Shown piece after piece: positions 1 to 12,876 of a DNA stretch of 64,000 bases. Source of the stretch: Castor canadensis. Lineage: Eukaryota > Chordata > Mammalia > Rodentia > Castoridae. Each line of letters starts with the position of its first letter. Position 1 is the stretch's first letter. Below the pieces are notes generated by a model. The model was not told the DNA's origin, searched no databases, and saw only the letters and a list, made by a program, of their open reading frames with translations. The translations under genes and the position numbers were made by a program. Where the stretch lies: positions 133,146,906 to 133,210,905 of the forward strand of contig NC_133391.1 of assembly GCF_047511655.1 (NCBI RefSeq). The letters run 5' to 3'.

Positions 1-499
1 GCAGCTACACTATGCAAAGTGCATGGGGCTGCCTAGATTATTAGACATAATTTATAATTAATATAAACACAGACACTCAAATCGCTAGAATGCCAGCAGG
101 ACATAAGGAGAACTGAGGAAAGTGGAGGTGGATGGGAGGGAAAGGAGGGGCAGAGGGAGGGGAGGGCCCTCGGGGACTGAGGAGGGGAAGGGTGCGCCAT
201 GCCTTTCTCAAAGGCCCATGGGTTTTACTGCAAGCAGCTGTGGTTCAGTTACAGAGCTGAGCCTTGGTGTGGTGGAGGTGTCAGTTTCACATGTCCATCT
301 GGAGCATCTGAAAGCCATGCCACACTTCTTCAACCTTCTGGCCCTGCTGCCTGCATCACTGTTGGTGGTTTCTGAGAAATGCTCCATGGAGTGTTAGTGA
401 ACCAAGCCATAAGTTTTGTTGAGACAGAAATGGGCGGTTTGCAGAAATGCACAGCTGTTGCCTAGTTTTCTTAGTAGTGTGTGTGTGTGTGTGTGAGAT

Positions 500-533
<34 letters not shown>

Positions 534-1711
534 TGGCTGCCAATTGCTTTATATTGGAAAGAAGTTGAGAGTTCTCATGACTGAGAGACATTAGAGTTTG
601 CTCCTATTTTAACAGCAGAGTCAATGTTGTATTGTCTGTGGATCAATTTACTTAAATTTTGTTTAAGAAATAGATGCTAGGTATTCTTACCACAAAAAAA
701 CAGAGGAAAAAAGGAAAGTGACTACTTACTTGTCTGCAGTTTGACTGTAGCAATCCCTTTACTGGGTATATGTATATCAAAATAAGTATAATCAAAATAT
801 CATGCAGTACATCTTATGTACATACAGTAAAAAAACACAAGTTGAATTAGGTGTGTACAAATTGACTTCAGTTTTCATTGTAGGGATGATTAATAATCTT
901 TAAAATCCATGAGGCATTTAGCTGCAGAATCCTAAACAGAAATCTAAACCTCAAAAGCTAATTTCTTGGCACTTACTGATTAACAAAAGAGATGGCAGAT
1001 ATAATTTTATGTGATGAAATTCATGGTATGAGGGAGAACTTGGGAGTTTTGTACTGTCCTTTAATGAATGCTAAGTGGCATTTGTTAACAAAGTTTAAGA
1101 GTCTAGTGAGACCAGGACTTTACTGATTGCTTTCCAGGACTGAAATCCTTGAGCCTGCTGCCTCTGCCATGGAGGACTTTGTCACTTGGCTTGCCTATTA
1201 AGATGGAGTTCACTCACTCCGGAATGTGCCTTTCATTTATGGGGCAGTTGTATGGCCAAGGCAGAGAGGGGGACCTCTACTGCTAGCCACAGGCTATGGG
1301 ACCTAATTGCGACTTTGAGTGGAACTTGTCCCTTGTGGCTGCTACTGTTATGGGAAGTCAAGGGCTTTGGTTTCAGGGAGACCTGCTTTTTAGTCCTCAC
1401 TCTCTTACTAATTAGGAAAAGAAGAGACACAGGAGGGAGGTTTATTTCTTATGCCATAGGTTCTTTTTTCTCTCACACTTAAGCTAATTTATTTTTGACA
1501 TTTGAGTTTCACATGCATAGAAAACAGACATTCCTCTACTGGTTGTAGATGAACTACGTACAAGTGTTCTTCTTTCTGTATGTAGTTTTCAGAGGCAAAG
1601 TGGCTTAATAGGGAGTCAATAAGTGACTTCCTCTGAAATAAACTAAACACAAACCAACAAGTGTTAAGAGTGCTAAAGATTCATTCCAACCATCTTTCCA
1701 ATCTTTTATTA
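1..1711. other. Low-copy intergenic sequence
   Basis: No convincing exon or repeat family is seen here, apart from the simple repeat noted separately. Short open frames lack coding character and splice context. Confidence 0.5.
478..531. repeat. Microsatellite (GT)n followed by (GA)n
   Basis: A run of about nine GT units (478-495) is followed by a GA-rich run to about 531. The minus-strand reading frame across it is a low-complexity artefact. Confidence 0.9.
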
Positions 1712-1833
1712 TTTGTTTATTGGTTTTGGTGTTTGTAAAGCAGGGTCTCGCTATGTAGCCCAGATTGGCTTGGAATTTATGATCCTCCCACCGCCGACTC
1801 CCCAGTGCAGGACTACAAGTGTGTGGCACCATT
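1712..1833 (-). repeat. B1-like (7SL-derived) SINE, antisense
   Basis: On the minus strand it carries the B1/Alu-type core: a 'tcctgcactggg' segment, then 'gatcataaattccaagccaatctgg', broken into the familiar pieces, and 'ctacatagcgagaccctg', ending in an A-rich tail at about 1712. The divergence is substantial. Confidence 0.8.
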
Positions 1834-2770
1834 CTCGCTTTTCCTCTTTTAAATATACAAGGGTGCAGTATGAGCGTATCTGATCAGACACTTCCAAGGT
1901 AGGCAGAGAGGTGCTAGGACTCCACAAGAGCCTATGGCAGGGGTGCAAAGTAAGGAGAGAACATCAAGTGGTGCTGGCTATTCACGTACACTGCAGGTAG
2001 ACCAGATATCCAGGTCTTGCTGGGCTCAGTGGTTGACTTGGCCTTCAGGTCATTGTTACTTCACTGTGTTCTATTTTCCTGCTCCATATTTGCTTGTTCC
2101 ACTATTTGTAACTAGGGCAAAGTGAGAAGTTCAGCTAACTGGGGTGCTTACTGCCCCCAAACTGTCTGAATCAAGCATTTCTATTTATTCTTCTGAAAGT
2201 ACAACTAATTGTCATCTACAATTATTTTAAAGATAAACAGTGAGTTGGTTGAAGAAACAGGTAGGGCCTGGGGCTAAGGAATGCCACCACACTTGGGCAC
2301 AGAACTGGTGGCAAGTCACAGGCTGGTGGAAGACCCTGTGGCACTGGAGGCACTCCAGCCCGAAATCAGAATCATTGCCATAGTAGGGCTCTTCAATGAT
2401 GAGCTGTTTTTGTGGATCTTAGCTCCTGAGTAGGTCAGTTTTAGCTTTGCAGTTTTTAACTTGACTACTTTTTCTAGTCAAATCTCTCAGATTGCTTTCG
2501 TCCGTACATAGTATATAATGGAATATGGCGAAATCTTTGGTAATCTGCCCGGCAACATGACTTATGGGGATGTTGCACTTCCTCATTGCACAGCATGCTA
2601 TGTGGATGTGGCTGCACTGTCTATCTTCCAGTTAGCTGAGACGTTTTGGTCAGGTACAAGTTTTCTGAAAACAGCTCCTGCAATGGGTGACCAGTAAATG
2701 CTACCCAGACACACCATAGATGGACTTGGGACTGGTCAGCCATCTTCCCTCAAATAGGTTCTCAAGTCAG
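1834..2770. other. Low-copy intergenic sequence
   Basis: No gene, clear repeat family or strong regulatory motif can be supported in this stretch. Confidence 0.45.
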
Positions 2771-3263
2771 AACCTATTTTTTTCTTTCTTTCTTTTTTTA
2801 AAATTTTTTTAATTCATTTATTCACATGTGCATACATTGTTTGGGGCATTTCTCCCCCCTCCTCTCCCACTCCCTCCCTCTTCCCCCACTCCCTTCCAGG
2901 CAGAACCTGTTCTGCCCTTATCTCTAATTTTGTTGAAGAGGAGACGTAAGCATAATAAGAAAGACAAAGCGTTTTTGCTAGTTGAGTTAAAGATAGCTAC
3001 GCAGAGAGATTCCTAGCACTGCTTCCATGTACAAATGTGTTACAACCCAAGCTGATTCATCTCTAACTGATCTTTACACTAGTTCCTGATCCCCTTCTCA
3101 TATTGACCTCTGTCGTTTTGAGGTTTCTGTATTAGTTCCTCTGGAGTGGGGACATCAAATGCTTTCATGTTTTGGGTTTTCTACCTATCCCCATATCTCC
3201 CATATGTGCTCTCCCCTTGTCATGTGACCCAAGCACAACCACATTGTTGCATTTGCCCTAGAT

Positions 3264-3877
3264 CTAAAGTCCGCATATCAGGGAGAACATACGATTTTTG
3301 GTCCTCTGACCCTGGCTGACCTCGCTCAGAAAGATGTTCTCCAGTTTCATCCATTTACTTGCGAATGATAAAATTTCATTCTTCTTCATGGCTGAGTAAA
3401 ATTCCATTGTGTATAAATACCACATTTTCTTAATCCATTCATCAGTAGTGGGGCATCTTGGCTGTTTCCATAACTTGGCTATTGTAAATAGCACTGCAAT
3501 AAACATGGGTGTTCAGCTGCCTTTGGAGTACCTGTGTCACATTCCTTTGGGTATATCCCCAGGAATGGTATTGCTGGATCATATGGCAGATCTATATTTA
3601 GATTTTTAAGAAGTCTCCATATTTTTTTCCAGAGTGGCTGCACTAGCTTGCATTCCCACCAGCAGTGTACGAGGGTTCCTTTTTCCCCACATCCTTGCCA
3701 ACACCTGTTGTTGGTGGTGTTTGTAATGATGGCTGTTCTAACAGGAGTGAGGTGGAATCTTAGGTGGTTTTGATTTGCATTTCTTTTATGGCTAGAGATG
3801 GTGAGCATTTTTTCATGTGCTTTTTGGCCATTTGAATTTCTTCTTTTGAGAAAGTTCTGTTTAGTCCAGTTGCCCAT
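3264..3877 (-). pseudogene. L1 ORF2 C-terminal (cysteine-rich) region, broken
   Basis: Two overlapping minus frames carry the L1 ORF2p C-terminus: the Cys/His segment [19 protein letters not shown], then [24 protein letters not shown], and in the other frame [25 protein letters not shown] up to the stop at 3264, each broken by the frame change near 3500. In intact L1 this domain supports RNA binding during target-primed reverse transcription. Confidence 0.92.
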
Positions 3878-4566
3878 TTCTTTATTGGTTCATTGATTTT
3901 GGGAGATTTTGGTTTTTTAAGTTCCCTATATATTCTGGTTATTAGTCCTTTGTCTGATGTAAAGCTGGCAAATATTTTCTCTCACTCTGTGGGTGTTCTC
4001 TTCAGTTTAGAGACCATTTCTTTTGTTGTGCAAAAGTTTTTAAATTTTATGAAGCCCCATTTGTCCATGCTTTCTCTTAGTTTCTGAGCTGCTTGGGATC
4101 TATTGAGGAAGTCCTTGCCTTTATGTATTACTTCCAGAGTATTCCCTGCTCTTTCCTGTAGTAACTTCAAAGTTCGGGTCCGACATTAAGGTCCTTTATC
4201 CATTTTGAGTTGATACTGGTACAGGATGATAGACATGGATCTAGTTTCAGTTTTTTGCAGATGGATAACCACTTTCCCCAGCAACATTTGTTGAAGAGGC
4301 TGGGTTTTCTCCATTGTATGGCTTTGGCGCCTTTGTCAAAAATAAGTTGGGAATAGCTGTGTGGATTCATATCCGGGTCCTCTATTCTTTTCCACTGGTC
4401 TTCATGTCTGTTTTTGTGCTAGTACCATGATGTTTTTATTGCTATTGCTTTGTAATATAGTTTGAAGTTGGGTATTGTGATACCTCCAGCATTGCTCTTT
4501 TTGCTGACCATTGCCTTAGCTATTCATGGTCTCTTGTGTTTCCAAATGAACTTTAGGGTAGATTTT

Positions 4567-5805
4567 TCAACTTCTGTGATGAATGTCATTGGGATTTTTG
4601 ATGGGAATTGGATTAAAAAGGTAGATTGCTTTTGGTAGTGTAGCCATTTTTACTATGTTGATTCTACCAATCCATGAGCATGGGAGATTTCTCCACTTTC
4701 TGTAGTCTTCCTCGATCTCTTTCTTCAGGGGTTTGTAGTTCTCCTTGTAAAGGTCATTGACATCTTTTGCTAAGTTTACTCCTAAGTATTTGATTTTTTT
4801 TAAGGCTATTGTAAATGGAATTGTTTCCATATATTCCTTCTCAGTTTGTTCACTGTTGGTGTATAGAAAAGTTAATGATTTTTCTATGTTGATTTTGTAT
4901 CCTGCCACCTTGCTATAGCTGTTTATGGTGTCTAGGAGTTTTTGGGTAGAGTTTTTTGGGTCTTTAAGGTTTAGGATCATATCATCTGCAAATAGGGATA
5001 TTTTGGCAGTTTCTTTACCTATTTATATTCCTTTTATTTCTTCTTCTTGCCTAATTGCTCTGGCTAGGAATTCCAGTACTATGTTGAATAGGAGTGGGGA
5101 TAGTGGGCATCCTTGTCTAGTTCCTGATTTTAGGGGAAATGGTTTCAGTTTTTCACCATTAAGTATGATGTTGGCTGTAGGCTTGTCATATACAGCCTTT
5201 ACAATGTTGAGGCACATTCCTTTTATTCCTAGTTTTTTTAAAGCTTTTATCATGAAGTGGTGTTGGATCTTGTCGAAGGCTTTTTCTGCATCTATTGAGA
5301 TGATCAAGTGGTTTTTGTCTTTTCTTCTATTAATGTGCTGTATTACATTTCTAGATTTGCCTATGTTGAACCATCCCTGCATCCCTGGGATGAAGCCAAC
5401 TTGGTCGTGGTGAATGATCTTTCTGATGTGTTTTTGGATTTGTTTTGCCATTATTTTTTTGAAGATTTTTGCATTGATGTTCATTAAGGAGATTGATCTA
5501 TAGTTCTCCATTTTGGAGGTGTCTTTGTCTGGTTTTGGGATAAGTGTAGTACTGGCTTCATAAAATGTGTTTGGCAGTTTTCCTTCCCTTTCTATTTCAT
5601 GGAACAGTTTAAGGAGACTTGGTATTAGTTCTTCTTTAAAGATCTGATAGAATTCAGCAGAGAATCCATCAGGTCCTGGACTTTTCTTTTTTGGGAGGCT
5701 CTTTATTGCTGCTTCAATTTCATTTTGTGTTATAGATCTATTCAAGTGATTAATATCCTCTTGGTTCAGTTTTGGATGGTCATAAGTATCTAGAAATCTA
5801 TCCAT
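4567..5805 (-). pseudogene. L1 ORF2 reverse transcriptase domain, frameshifted
   Basis: The minus frame 5805-5023 has the RT finger and palm motifs [45 protein letters not shown] and [19 protein letters not shown]. The catalytic FADD follows in another frame at about 4978-4997, continuing [11 protein letters not shown] to 4567. The change of frame between the two blocks destroys the enzyme. Confidence 0.94.
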
Positions 5806-5977
5806 TTCTTCAAGATTTTCAAATTTGTTAGAATATAGGTTCTGAAAATAGTCTGATGATTTCCTGGATTTCTGTGGTATTTGTTGTTATCTCCCCTTTT
5901 GAATTTCTGATTTTACTGATTTGGGTTTTTTTCTCTCCTCATTTTAGTCAGGTGTGCCAAGGGTCTGTCAATCTTAT

Positions 5978-7085
5978 TTATTTTTTCACAGAACCAGCTT
6001 TTTGTTTCATTGATTCTTTGTATTTTTTGTTTGTTTCTATTTCATTGATTTTGACCCTTATTTTTATTATTTCTCTCCTTCTATTTGTTTTGGGATTTGC
6101 TTGTTCTTGCATTTCTAGGAGTTTGAGATGTAGCATTAGGACACTGATTTGAGATTGTTCTGTCCTTTTAATATATGCATTCATGGCTATAAACTTTCCT
6201 CTTAAGACTGTCTTTGCTATGTCCCATGGGTTCTGGTAGGTCATGTTTTCATTTTCATTAACTTCCAGGAACCTTTTAATTTCCTCTTTTATTTCATCAA
6301 TGATGCATTGATCATTGAGCAATGTGTTGTTCAGCTTCCAATTGTTTGCATGTTTTTTACTGCTGTTTTTGTTGTTGATTTCTAGTTTTAATGCATTGTG
6401 GTCAGATAGAATGCATGGGATTATTTCCATTTTCTTATATTTGCTGAGGCCCTAAGATATGATCAATTTTGGAGAAGGTTCCCTGGGCTGCTGAGAAGAA
6501 TGTATATTGTGCAGAAGTTGAATGAAATATTCTGTAGACATCAGCTAGGTTCATTTGATCCATGGTGTGATTTAGTTCTAGAATTTCTTGATTGATTTTT
6601 TGTTTGGATGACCTATGTATTGGAGATAGAGAGTATTAAAGTCTCTCACTATCACTTTGTTGGAGTCTATATATGTTTTTAGGTCCTTCAGGGTATGTTT
6701 GATGAAATTAGGTGCATTGACGTTGAGTGCATATAGGTTGATAATTGTTATTTCCTTTTGGTGTATTTCCCCTTTTATTAGTATAGAGTGTCCTTCTTTG
6801 TCTCGTTTGATCAATGTAAGTTTGAAATCTACTTTGTCTGAGATAAGTATTGCTTCTCCTGCCTGTTTTCAGGGGCCATTAGCTTGGTGAATCTTCTAGC
6901 CTTTCACCTTAAGCCAATACTTGTTTCTATCAATGAGATGGGTCTCCTGTAAGCAACAGATTGTTGGACCTTCTTTTTTAATCCAGTTTGCCAAATGGTG
7001 TCTTTTGATGGGGGAATTAAGTCTGTTAGCATTCAGTGTTAGTATTGATAGGTATGTGGTGAGTCCTGTCATTTAGTTGTTTTTT
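5978..7085 (-). pseudogene. L1 ORF2 endonuclease domain and linker, broken
   Basis: Minus-strand fragments at 6814-6578 (KEGHSILIKGEIHQ, ITIINLYALN, then RDFNT, the GDFN-type motif) and 6430-5978 ([15 protein letters not shown], the SDH motif of apurinic-type endonucleases) belong to the N-terminal nicking domain. In-frame stops separate them. The N-terminal start is estimated from L1 layout. Confidence 0.85.
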
Positions 7086-7203
7086 ATTGTTTAATGGTTT
7101 GATTGTGTGCAGCTGAATCAATGTTACTCTCAACTTTCTTGCCTTTTTTTCTCCTGTTGTTTGGTACTGTCTGTCCTTTCATGGTTTTGCTTGCTTTCAT
7201 TTT

Positions 7204-8250
7204 CTATGTCAGAATTCCTTGAAGAATCTTTTGTAGTGATGGCTTAATGGTCATATATTGTTTTAGTTTCTGCTTATCATGGAAGACTTTTATTGCTCCA
7301 TCTATTTTGAATGATAGTTTTGCTGGGTAGAGTATGCTAGAGTTGAAGTTACTTTCATTCAGTGCCTGAAATAACTCACTCCATGCTCTTCTTGCTTTTA
7401 AGGTTTCTGTTGGGAAATCTGCTGTGATTTTGATGGGTTTACCTTTGTATGTTATTTGTTTTTCTCTCTTACAGCCTTCAATATTCTGTCTCTATTCTCT
7501 GTGTTTATTGTTTTAATGATAATATGTCATGGTGTAGTTCTATTTTGGTCAAGTCTGTTGGTGTCCTGGAGGCTTCTTGTACCTGAATGGGCATAGTTTT
7601 CTCTAGATTTGGGAAATTTTCTGTTATTATTTTGTTGAATATATTATGAATTCCTTTTGCTTGCACCTCTTCTCCTTCTTCAATGACTATGATTTTCAGG
7701 TTTGGTCTTTTGATGGAGTTGGTGAGTTCTCAAATATTCCTTTCACAGGTCTTGAGTTGTTTGACTAATAGCTCTTCAGTTTTTCTTTTAATTTCCTTTT
7801 CATCTTCAAGTTATGAGATTCCATCTTCTGCTTGTTCTACTCTGCTGGAGTGGTCTTCCATTGTGTTTTGTATTTCTGTTTTGTTCTTTTTTCTGAGGTT
7901 TTCTATATCATAGGTCACTTCCTCTTTAATATTGTCAATTTTCATCCTTAATTCATTTATCTGACTATTTATGGTGTTCTCTGTTTCACTTTGGTATTTA
8001 TTTAGGGCTCCTATGACTTCATTTATTTGTTTTTGTGTCTTCTCATATTCTTTATTTTTGTTGTCTTGGAATTTCTTGAGTGCCTCCTATACATTTGGTT
8101 GACCATATCTAGTAACATCTCAATGAAATTCTCATTGATTACTTGCAGGATTTGTTCTTTCAGGGTGTTCTTGTGAGCTTTGTTAGTTCCTTGGCATTGT
8201 TTATCTTTGTTTTGTTGGAGTCTGGAACTGGGTATCTGTTTTCTTCATTC
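7204..8250 (-). pseudogene. L1 ORF1 remnant (RNA-binding chaperone)
   Basis: The C-terminal end is readable on the minus strand from about 7398 to the stop at 7204-7206: RRAWSELFQALNESNF, then ILYPAKLSF, KVFHDKQKLKQY and LQKILQGIL. These are the conserved ORF1p C-terminal domain blocks. Upstream, toward 8250, the frame is degraded and only positionally assigned. Confidence 0.75.
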
Positions 8251-9496
8251 CCCTCTGGATCCTGAATTAATTTATTTTTGGGGGGAGAATGGTTTCTATC
8301 CCTTTTTTGTCTTCCCATCACTCCACTTGGTGCTGTTTCTGTCCCTGGTCTATGTGTAATTTAGTATTAGCTAACTTACAATAGTAAAACTAACAAAACC
8401 AAGAAAGAAAGAAAAAAAATAAAAAGAAAAAAATAGAGAACCAAAGAAATCAACAGGGAGAGGTGGTGGACAAACAAACAGGGAAAAAGACAAACACAAA
8501 AAGAAGAAAAAAATTCCCAGTTCAGGAACAATAGAAGTTCGGTCTTAGTAGTTCTGGTATTACTTTCAGCATCAATCCTGGTGTTGATATTTAAGCAGAA
8601 GCTCTGTCTTAGTCTCACCAAGTGGTTCGGGAGACTGGCCAGTTTTTTTCTGTCTTTCAGCTGCAGCTGCTTAGTCAGCTCCTCCCTCAGTGAAGTGTGA
8701 CTTGTCCTCAGTTTCCAGAGATCAGCTCTGTGGCCCACTAGCCATCCTGCTTTGGAGTTGGGTTTTGTTGTATTGGTTTATTGGTGGCTTGTTTCTTTGC
8801 TTCACACCTTTTCTCTTGGGCGAGGTCAGGTATCCGTCAGCCAGCTCTCTGCTGTCAGTGTGTTAGGCTGGTTTGCTGACTGTTTTTCAATTTTGCAACA
8901 TCGTTTGACTTTGGATGTAGCTCACTGGCTCAGGAGATGAGCTTTGTAGACCGATATTTGCCCTATTTCAGGCAGCTGCTCATCACCTGCCCACTGTCAG
9001 CCCATCTGCCTTTCCAGTCTTTGTTTACTGAAACTTTGAGTGGAGATCAGCTCTTTGCCCCTCCCCCTTCAGTGTGCTCAGAGCACCCTGTCCCCTCTGC
9101 TATGTGTTCCTTTTCAGTTCCTTGTTTATTATTCAGTTTTTTTGTGGGGCAGAGATCAGTCTGTCCAGGGGGCTCTGCTGGTTTATCCCAGGGGTGGCTG
9201 TGGGAAAACTGTGTGCCACTTGTTTGCTCACCTTTTGGTCTGTGTCTCCAAGCAGGTTTGGAGCCGGCGTCTGGCAGCATGGGAGCCCTCCTGTTTTCTC
9301 AGTGTAATGTGGCATGGAGAAGCTTTGTACAGGCTGGGGATTCAGGGTGTTGGAGTTTTGATTCTTCTTGGTGGTTTTTTTCTGCCAAGTGTGGCTCCAG
9401 TGTCTCAGCAAAATTTTTGATTTACGGAGCTCATGCTGTCTGCCTCTGCCCTCTAGTCACCATCTTGGATCTTCTTCAACTAAACCTATTCTTTCT

Positions 9497-10429
9497 ACTT
9501 TGTAGAAACAGAAGACATCACCTAATTACTAAATAGGGGGGAGAGATGATGAGGTGGTAGGGCTTGACAATGAAAGAAGCCCAGGGGTACTTTGGTGGCA
9601 TCACTGGGAATGCTACCTTTGTAACTGTGAACTATGAGCAACTTCTATGTGGACTATGATGAACTTATCTTAAGTCTGATGTTTGCTGAGTTTCCAGAGC
9701 TGAGCCTTAGAAGAAAAAAAAAAATCTGCCTGTCTTAGCTTTCTTCTTTCATCTTAAGGCTTTGCTCCCAAATGTTCAGGAGGACAGTCACTGAAGTCGC
9801 TACCATTTATTTATATTTATACGTGAGAAACTGCAGGTCTTTTCTTCAGAGAAGGTTTTGACTATGAGAAATTATAAAAACGGCAGAGGAATAAGAGTGT
9901 CTTCATAAGAACAAAGTAAGAACAGGAGTTTTGGGGTACTAAGGAGTATACATTATTGACTTAATTTCCCTAAGGTCTCTGAGTTCTGTTGTAAAAAGAG
10001 TTCTTGACATCTAAGCATTATCCTATGAAACCAACAAATGAGTTTCTCCAAAGGCAAAAATGATTCAAATTCATTCCTTCATCAAATATTTATTATGTAC
10101 CTGTTCTGTGTCATCTACTCTTCCACACCCTAGGAATATAAGCCAGAGATGAGCATGACTTCATTTAGGGCAGTAGGAGAGAGAGAGGCTGATTGGATGA
10201 GCCATGCTTCCATGTAGAGCTGTCAGAACTGTGGGTATAAGGAAAAGAGATGAACAAGTGTTGATTCCTAACTTTTGGACTTAAACCACTCCATAAGTAG
10301 TAGTGTTATTACAGAGATGAGGAAAATGACAGAAAGACCAGGCTTGACAGGCAGAATCAAGGTTTCTATTTTTGTCATGTTGATTTTGAGATGGCTATTT
10401 GACATCCAAGGGAAGATGGCAAAATGGCT
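9497..10429. other. Low-copy intergenic sequence
   Basis: No gene seen. A piece at about 10075-10160 resembles the tail of an ancient mammalian repeat (tttattatgtacctgttctg) but is too decayed to name. Confidence 0.4.
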
Positions 10430-10752
10430 TGCCTTGGTTTGTGCTGCCTTAGAATAATGTTGTAGACTGGGTAACTTAAACAACAAACATTTATTTCTCA
10501 CATTTCTGGAGGGCCAGAAGTCTAAGATCTAGGTGTCAGCACATCCTGTCTGCTGGGGGCTGCTTCCTGGTTTATAGATGACAGTCTTCTCATTGCATCC
10601 TTACATGGTGAAGAACAGAGAGAGGAAGCAAGCTCTCTGGTCTCTCTTTAAGAGAGAGGGCTCCATTCTCATGACCTAATTATACCTTTCAAGGGCTAGC
10701 ACACTGGGGGTTAGGATTTCAACACATGAAGGCAAACATTTAGTTATGAGAA
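10430..10752 (-). mobile_element. MLT1-type (ERVL-MaLR) solo LTR, antisense
   Basis: Diagnostic MLT1 blocks are readable in reverse orientation: tgtagactgggtaacttaaac, the 'tttatttctcaca' and 'tctggaggg' segments, cttcctggtttatag, tcctcatggtg-like motifs, ctcatgacctaatta and gggggttaggatttcaaca. No internal region is attached. Confidence 0.85.
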
Positions 10753-12651
10753 GGCCTTTGGAAACACAAGTAAGTTTTAAACCGAGGGAGAATATTAGAA
10801 TTAGAGGTATGAATTTTTGTGTAATCATGGGGTGGGGAAGGATTTGCAGATAGAGAAGGAAGGAGCCAGTAGGTCTGAGCTATGAGGCACTGCAACAAGC
10901 AGAGGTCACTGAGCCAGCAAAGAGATGGTGCAGGTGAAGTTACTGGAGTGGTAGGCTAACCAGACACCTATGCCTTATGGAAGCCAACACAAGAGAAAAT
11001 GTCAAGGAAGGAGAAGTCAGCTTGAATACTACTGCAGGCAGGGTAAGAGAGGAACATACAGGTGCCATTGGATGTGGCCACTGGTGACTGATAAAAACAT
11101 GCAGGCCAGCAGGGTGAGGAGGAAAGCAAGAGTTCGGTGGAAAAGAGTCTGGGAGGTGAGGAGGTGGCGATGGTGTAGGAGATGATTCTTGGTAAACACC
11201 GTCCCTTCTCTTAAAGCAAAGGAGGTGTGTTGAGCTTGAGAAATACGATGGAATTTGGAGCTAAAGGCTTGAATCCTAGGACTGAGACTCACTTAGTCAG
11301 ATTAGTATTCCACCACTCATTATCAGTTTCTTCATCTGCAAAGGGATTGGCACTATTGCCTGCTGCACAGGATTCTTTGTTTTGGTCTTTAAATATAAAC
11401 ATTTCTTTTATGTCCCCTATCTGAGGAAACTGAGTGTAGCTTACCTGCCCAATAGATTCTCCTGAGAGGAAAAAAGAAACAGTTGCCTACTTATAAAGTA
11501 AGAATCAAGATACAGTTATTCTCTTAGAATATCTCTGCAATTTGACCATGGAGGGTTACCAAAATGCCATGTAAACAGACATTGCATTTTCATATTCTTA
11601 GTAGTCATTCATTCATTGATCAAATAGCAATTGAAAATCAACATGATTCAAGTGCTGCGATAGTACTAAGGTTAATTCAGTGACCTTACCAAGTTCATAT
11701 TAGAGTTCAGAAACAGATGTAAATCAGTAGCGATGAATGCAGTAGAGAAAAATAAAGCCAGTTAGGCAGGATGGGGACGTTATTTCTTATAGGTGACTGT
11801 GGAATGCACCCAAAGATTCCAATCAGAGTTCATCTGAACAGAGACCTGAAGCCAGTGCAGGATAAACTATAAATACATTCTCAGCATTTTAGGCAGATGA
11901 CACCAGATGGGTAGCGAGCCTAAGGAAGAATGGACCATGGGTGTTTGTAAGCACAGGGTTGGTTTTTTGTCATTACTCCATTGCAGACATATTTGGCATC
12001 TTGTTCCTTAGTGCTTCAAGGTCCATAAACTGCTACTTAAAGAAAATTAATAACTAGCAAAATGATAAGTGCTCATGTTTGACTAGGAAAACTATGTAAT
12101 TGCCACTCAATCTGTATGGCCCTTCAAGACTCACTAATTTACGACCACAATACTTCCCTTCCTCTGGGAATCTCAAAGTTTCTCCTTTCCCAACTAACTC
12201 ATGTCCCTCCACCACAACACTCCTGCACTCCTCTAGATACGTGAAGCATTTCTCAGATGGAGGAGGAGGAAGGTGTCTGGATTGAAGCAGTACGTAAAAG
12301 AAAGCCTGCAATTTTCATGTGTAAAGGATCCAGGGGTGGCATACTAACATCTACACACTTCCTTCCCTTATTCCCACAGTGCAGTCTTTATTGTAAGTTC
12401 TCAGGCTGTGGTTCCTTTTTCTGCAGAAGAGTAAATGAGAAGGATGTGACAAAAGGTCAGAGAAGGGTCAGGTCACACAGGGCCTTGTAGGTCATTGTGA
12501 GGATATTGGTTTTTTTTTTTCCTCTGGCAGATGGCCTAAAATCGGAAACTTTTCTGATTTTCTTACCTGTGTGTTAAAAAAAAAAAGGAGCATGGATATA
12601 TATCATTCTCCCATGCTATACAGTTACCACAAACTTTCAAATTCCGAGTTT
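10753..12651. other. Low-copy intergenic sequence
   Basis: Short open frames on both strands lack coding character. Two pieces (about 11600-11690 and 12470-12530) look like very old interspersed repeats that I cannot assign to a family. Confidence 0.4.
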
Positions 12652-12765
12652 CAGCCAAGTGTGGTGGTGCACTACTGTCATCCCAGCTCTCAGGAGGCTG
12701 AAATGGGAAGATCACAAGTTCCAAGCAAGCCTGGGCTACTTAGTGAGGACTTGTCTAAGAAAAAA
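12652..12765 (+). repeat. B1-like SINE
   Basis: Reads cagccaagtgtggtggtgca, then the tcccagctctcaggaggctg core, agcctgggctact and an A-rich tail. This is the 7SL-derived B1/Alu pattern in sense orientation. Confidence 0.88.
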
Positions 12766-12876
12766 TCCTGAATTTCTAACCTTCCCCTTCAGCTGCCTGG
12801 AAAACCCCAACTCTATGTCAATACTATGCTTTGCCTTCTCTGTATATGTGGCAGGGTCTGTCCTACAGGAGAAAAC

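Larger units (their letters stand above)
2786..9482 (-). mobile_element. Full-length LINE-1 retrotransposon, minus strand, inactivated
   Basis: About 6.7 kb with all L1 parts in order on the minus strand: 5' UTR about 9482-8250, ORF1 remnant about 8250-7204, ORF2 about 7085-3264, and a 3' UTR with a C-rich tract ending in the A tail at about 2786. The outer edges match as a target-site duplication: aacctatt followed by a T/C run at 2771 and again at 9483. ORF2 is split into several frames by stops and frameshifts, so it cannot act autonomously. The 3' UTR and ORF2 resemble the shorter L1 copies at 17.2, 55.5 and 57.9 kb, but this copy is more diverged. Confidence 0.93.

Noticed and set aside
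8937..9536. Overlapping plus-strand frames up to 199 codons
   Set aside because: They lie antisense to the 5' UTR of the full-length L1.
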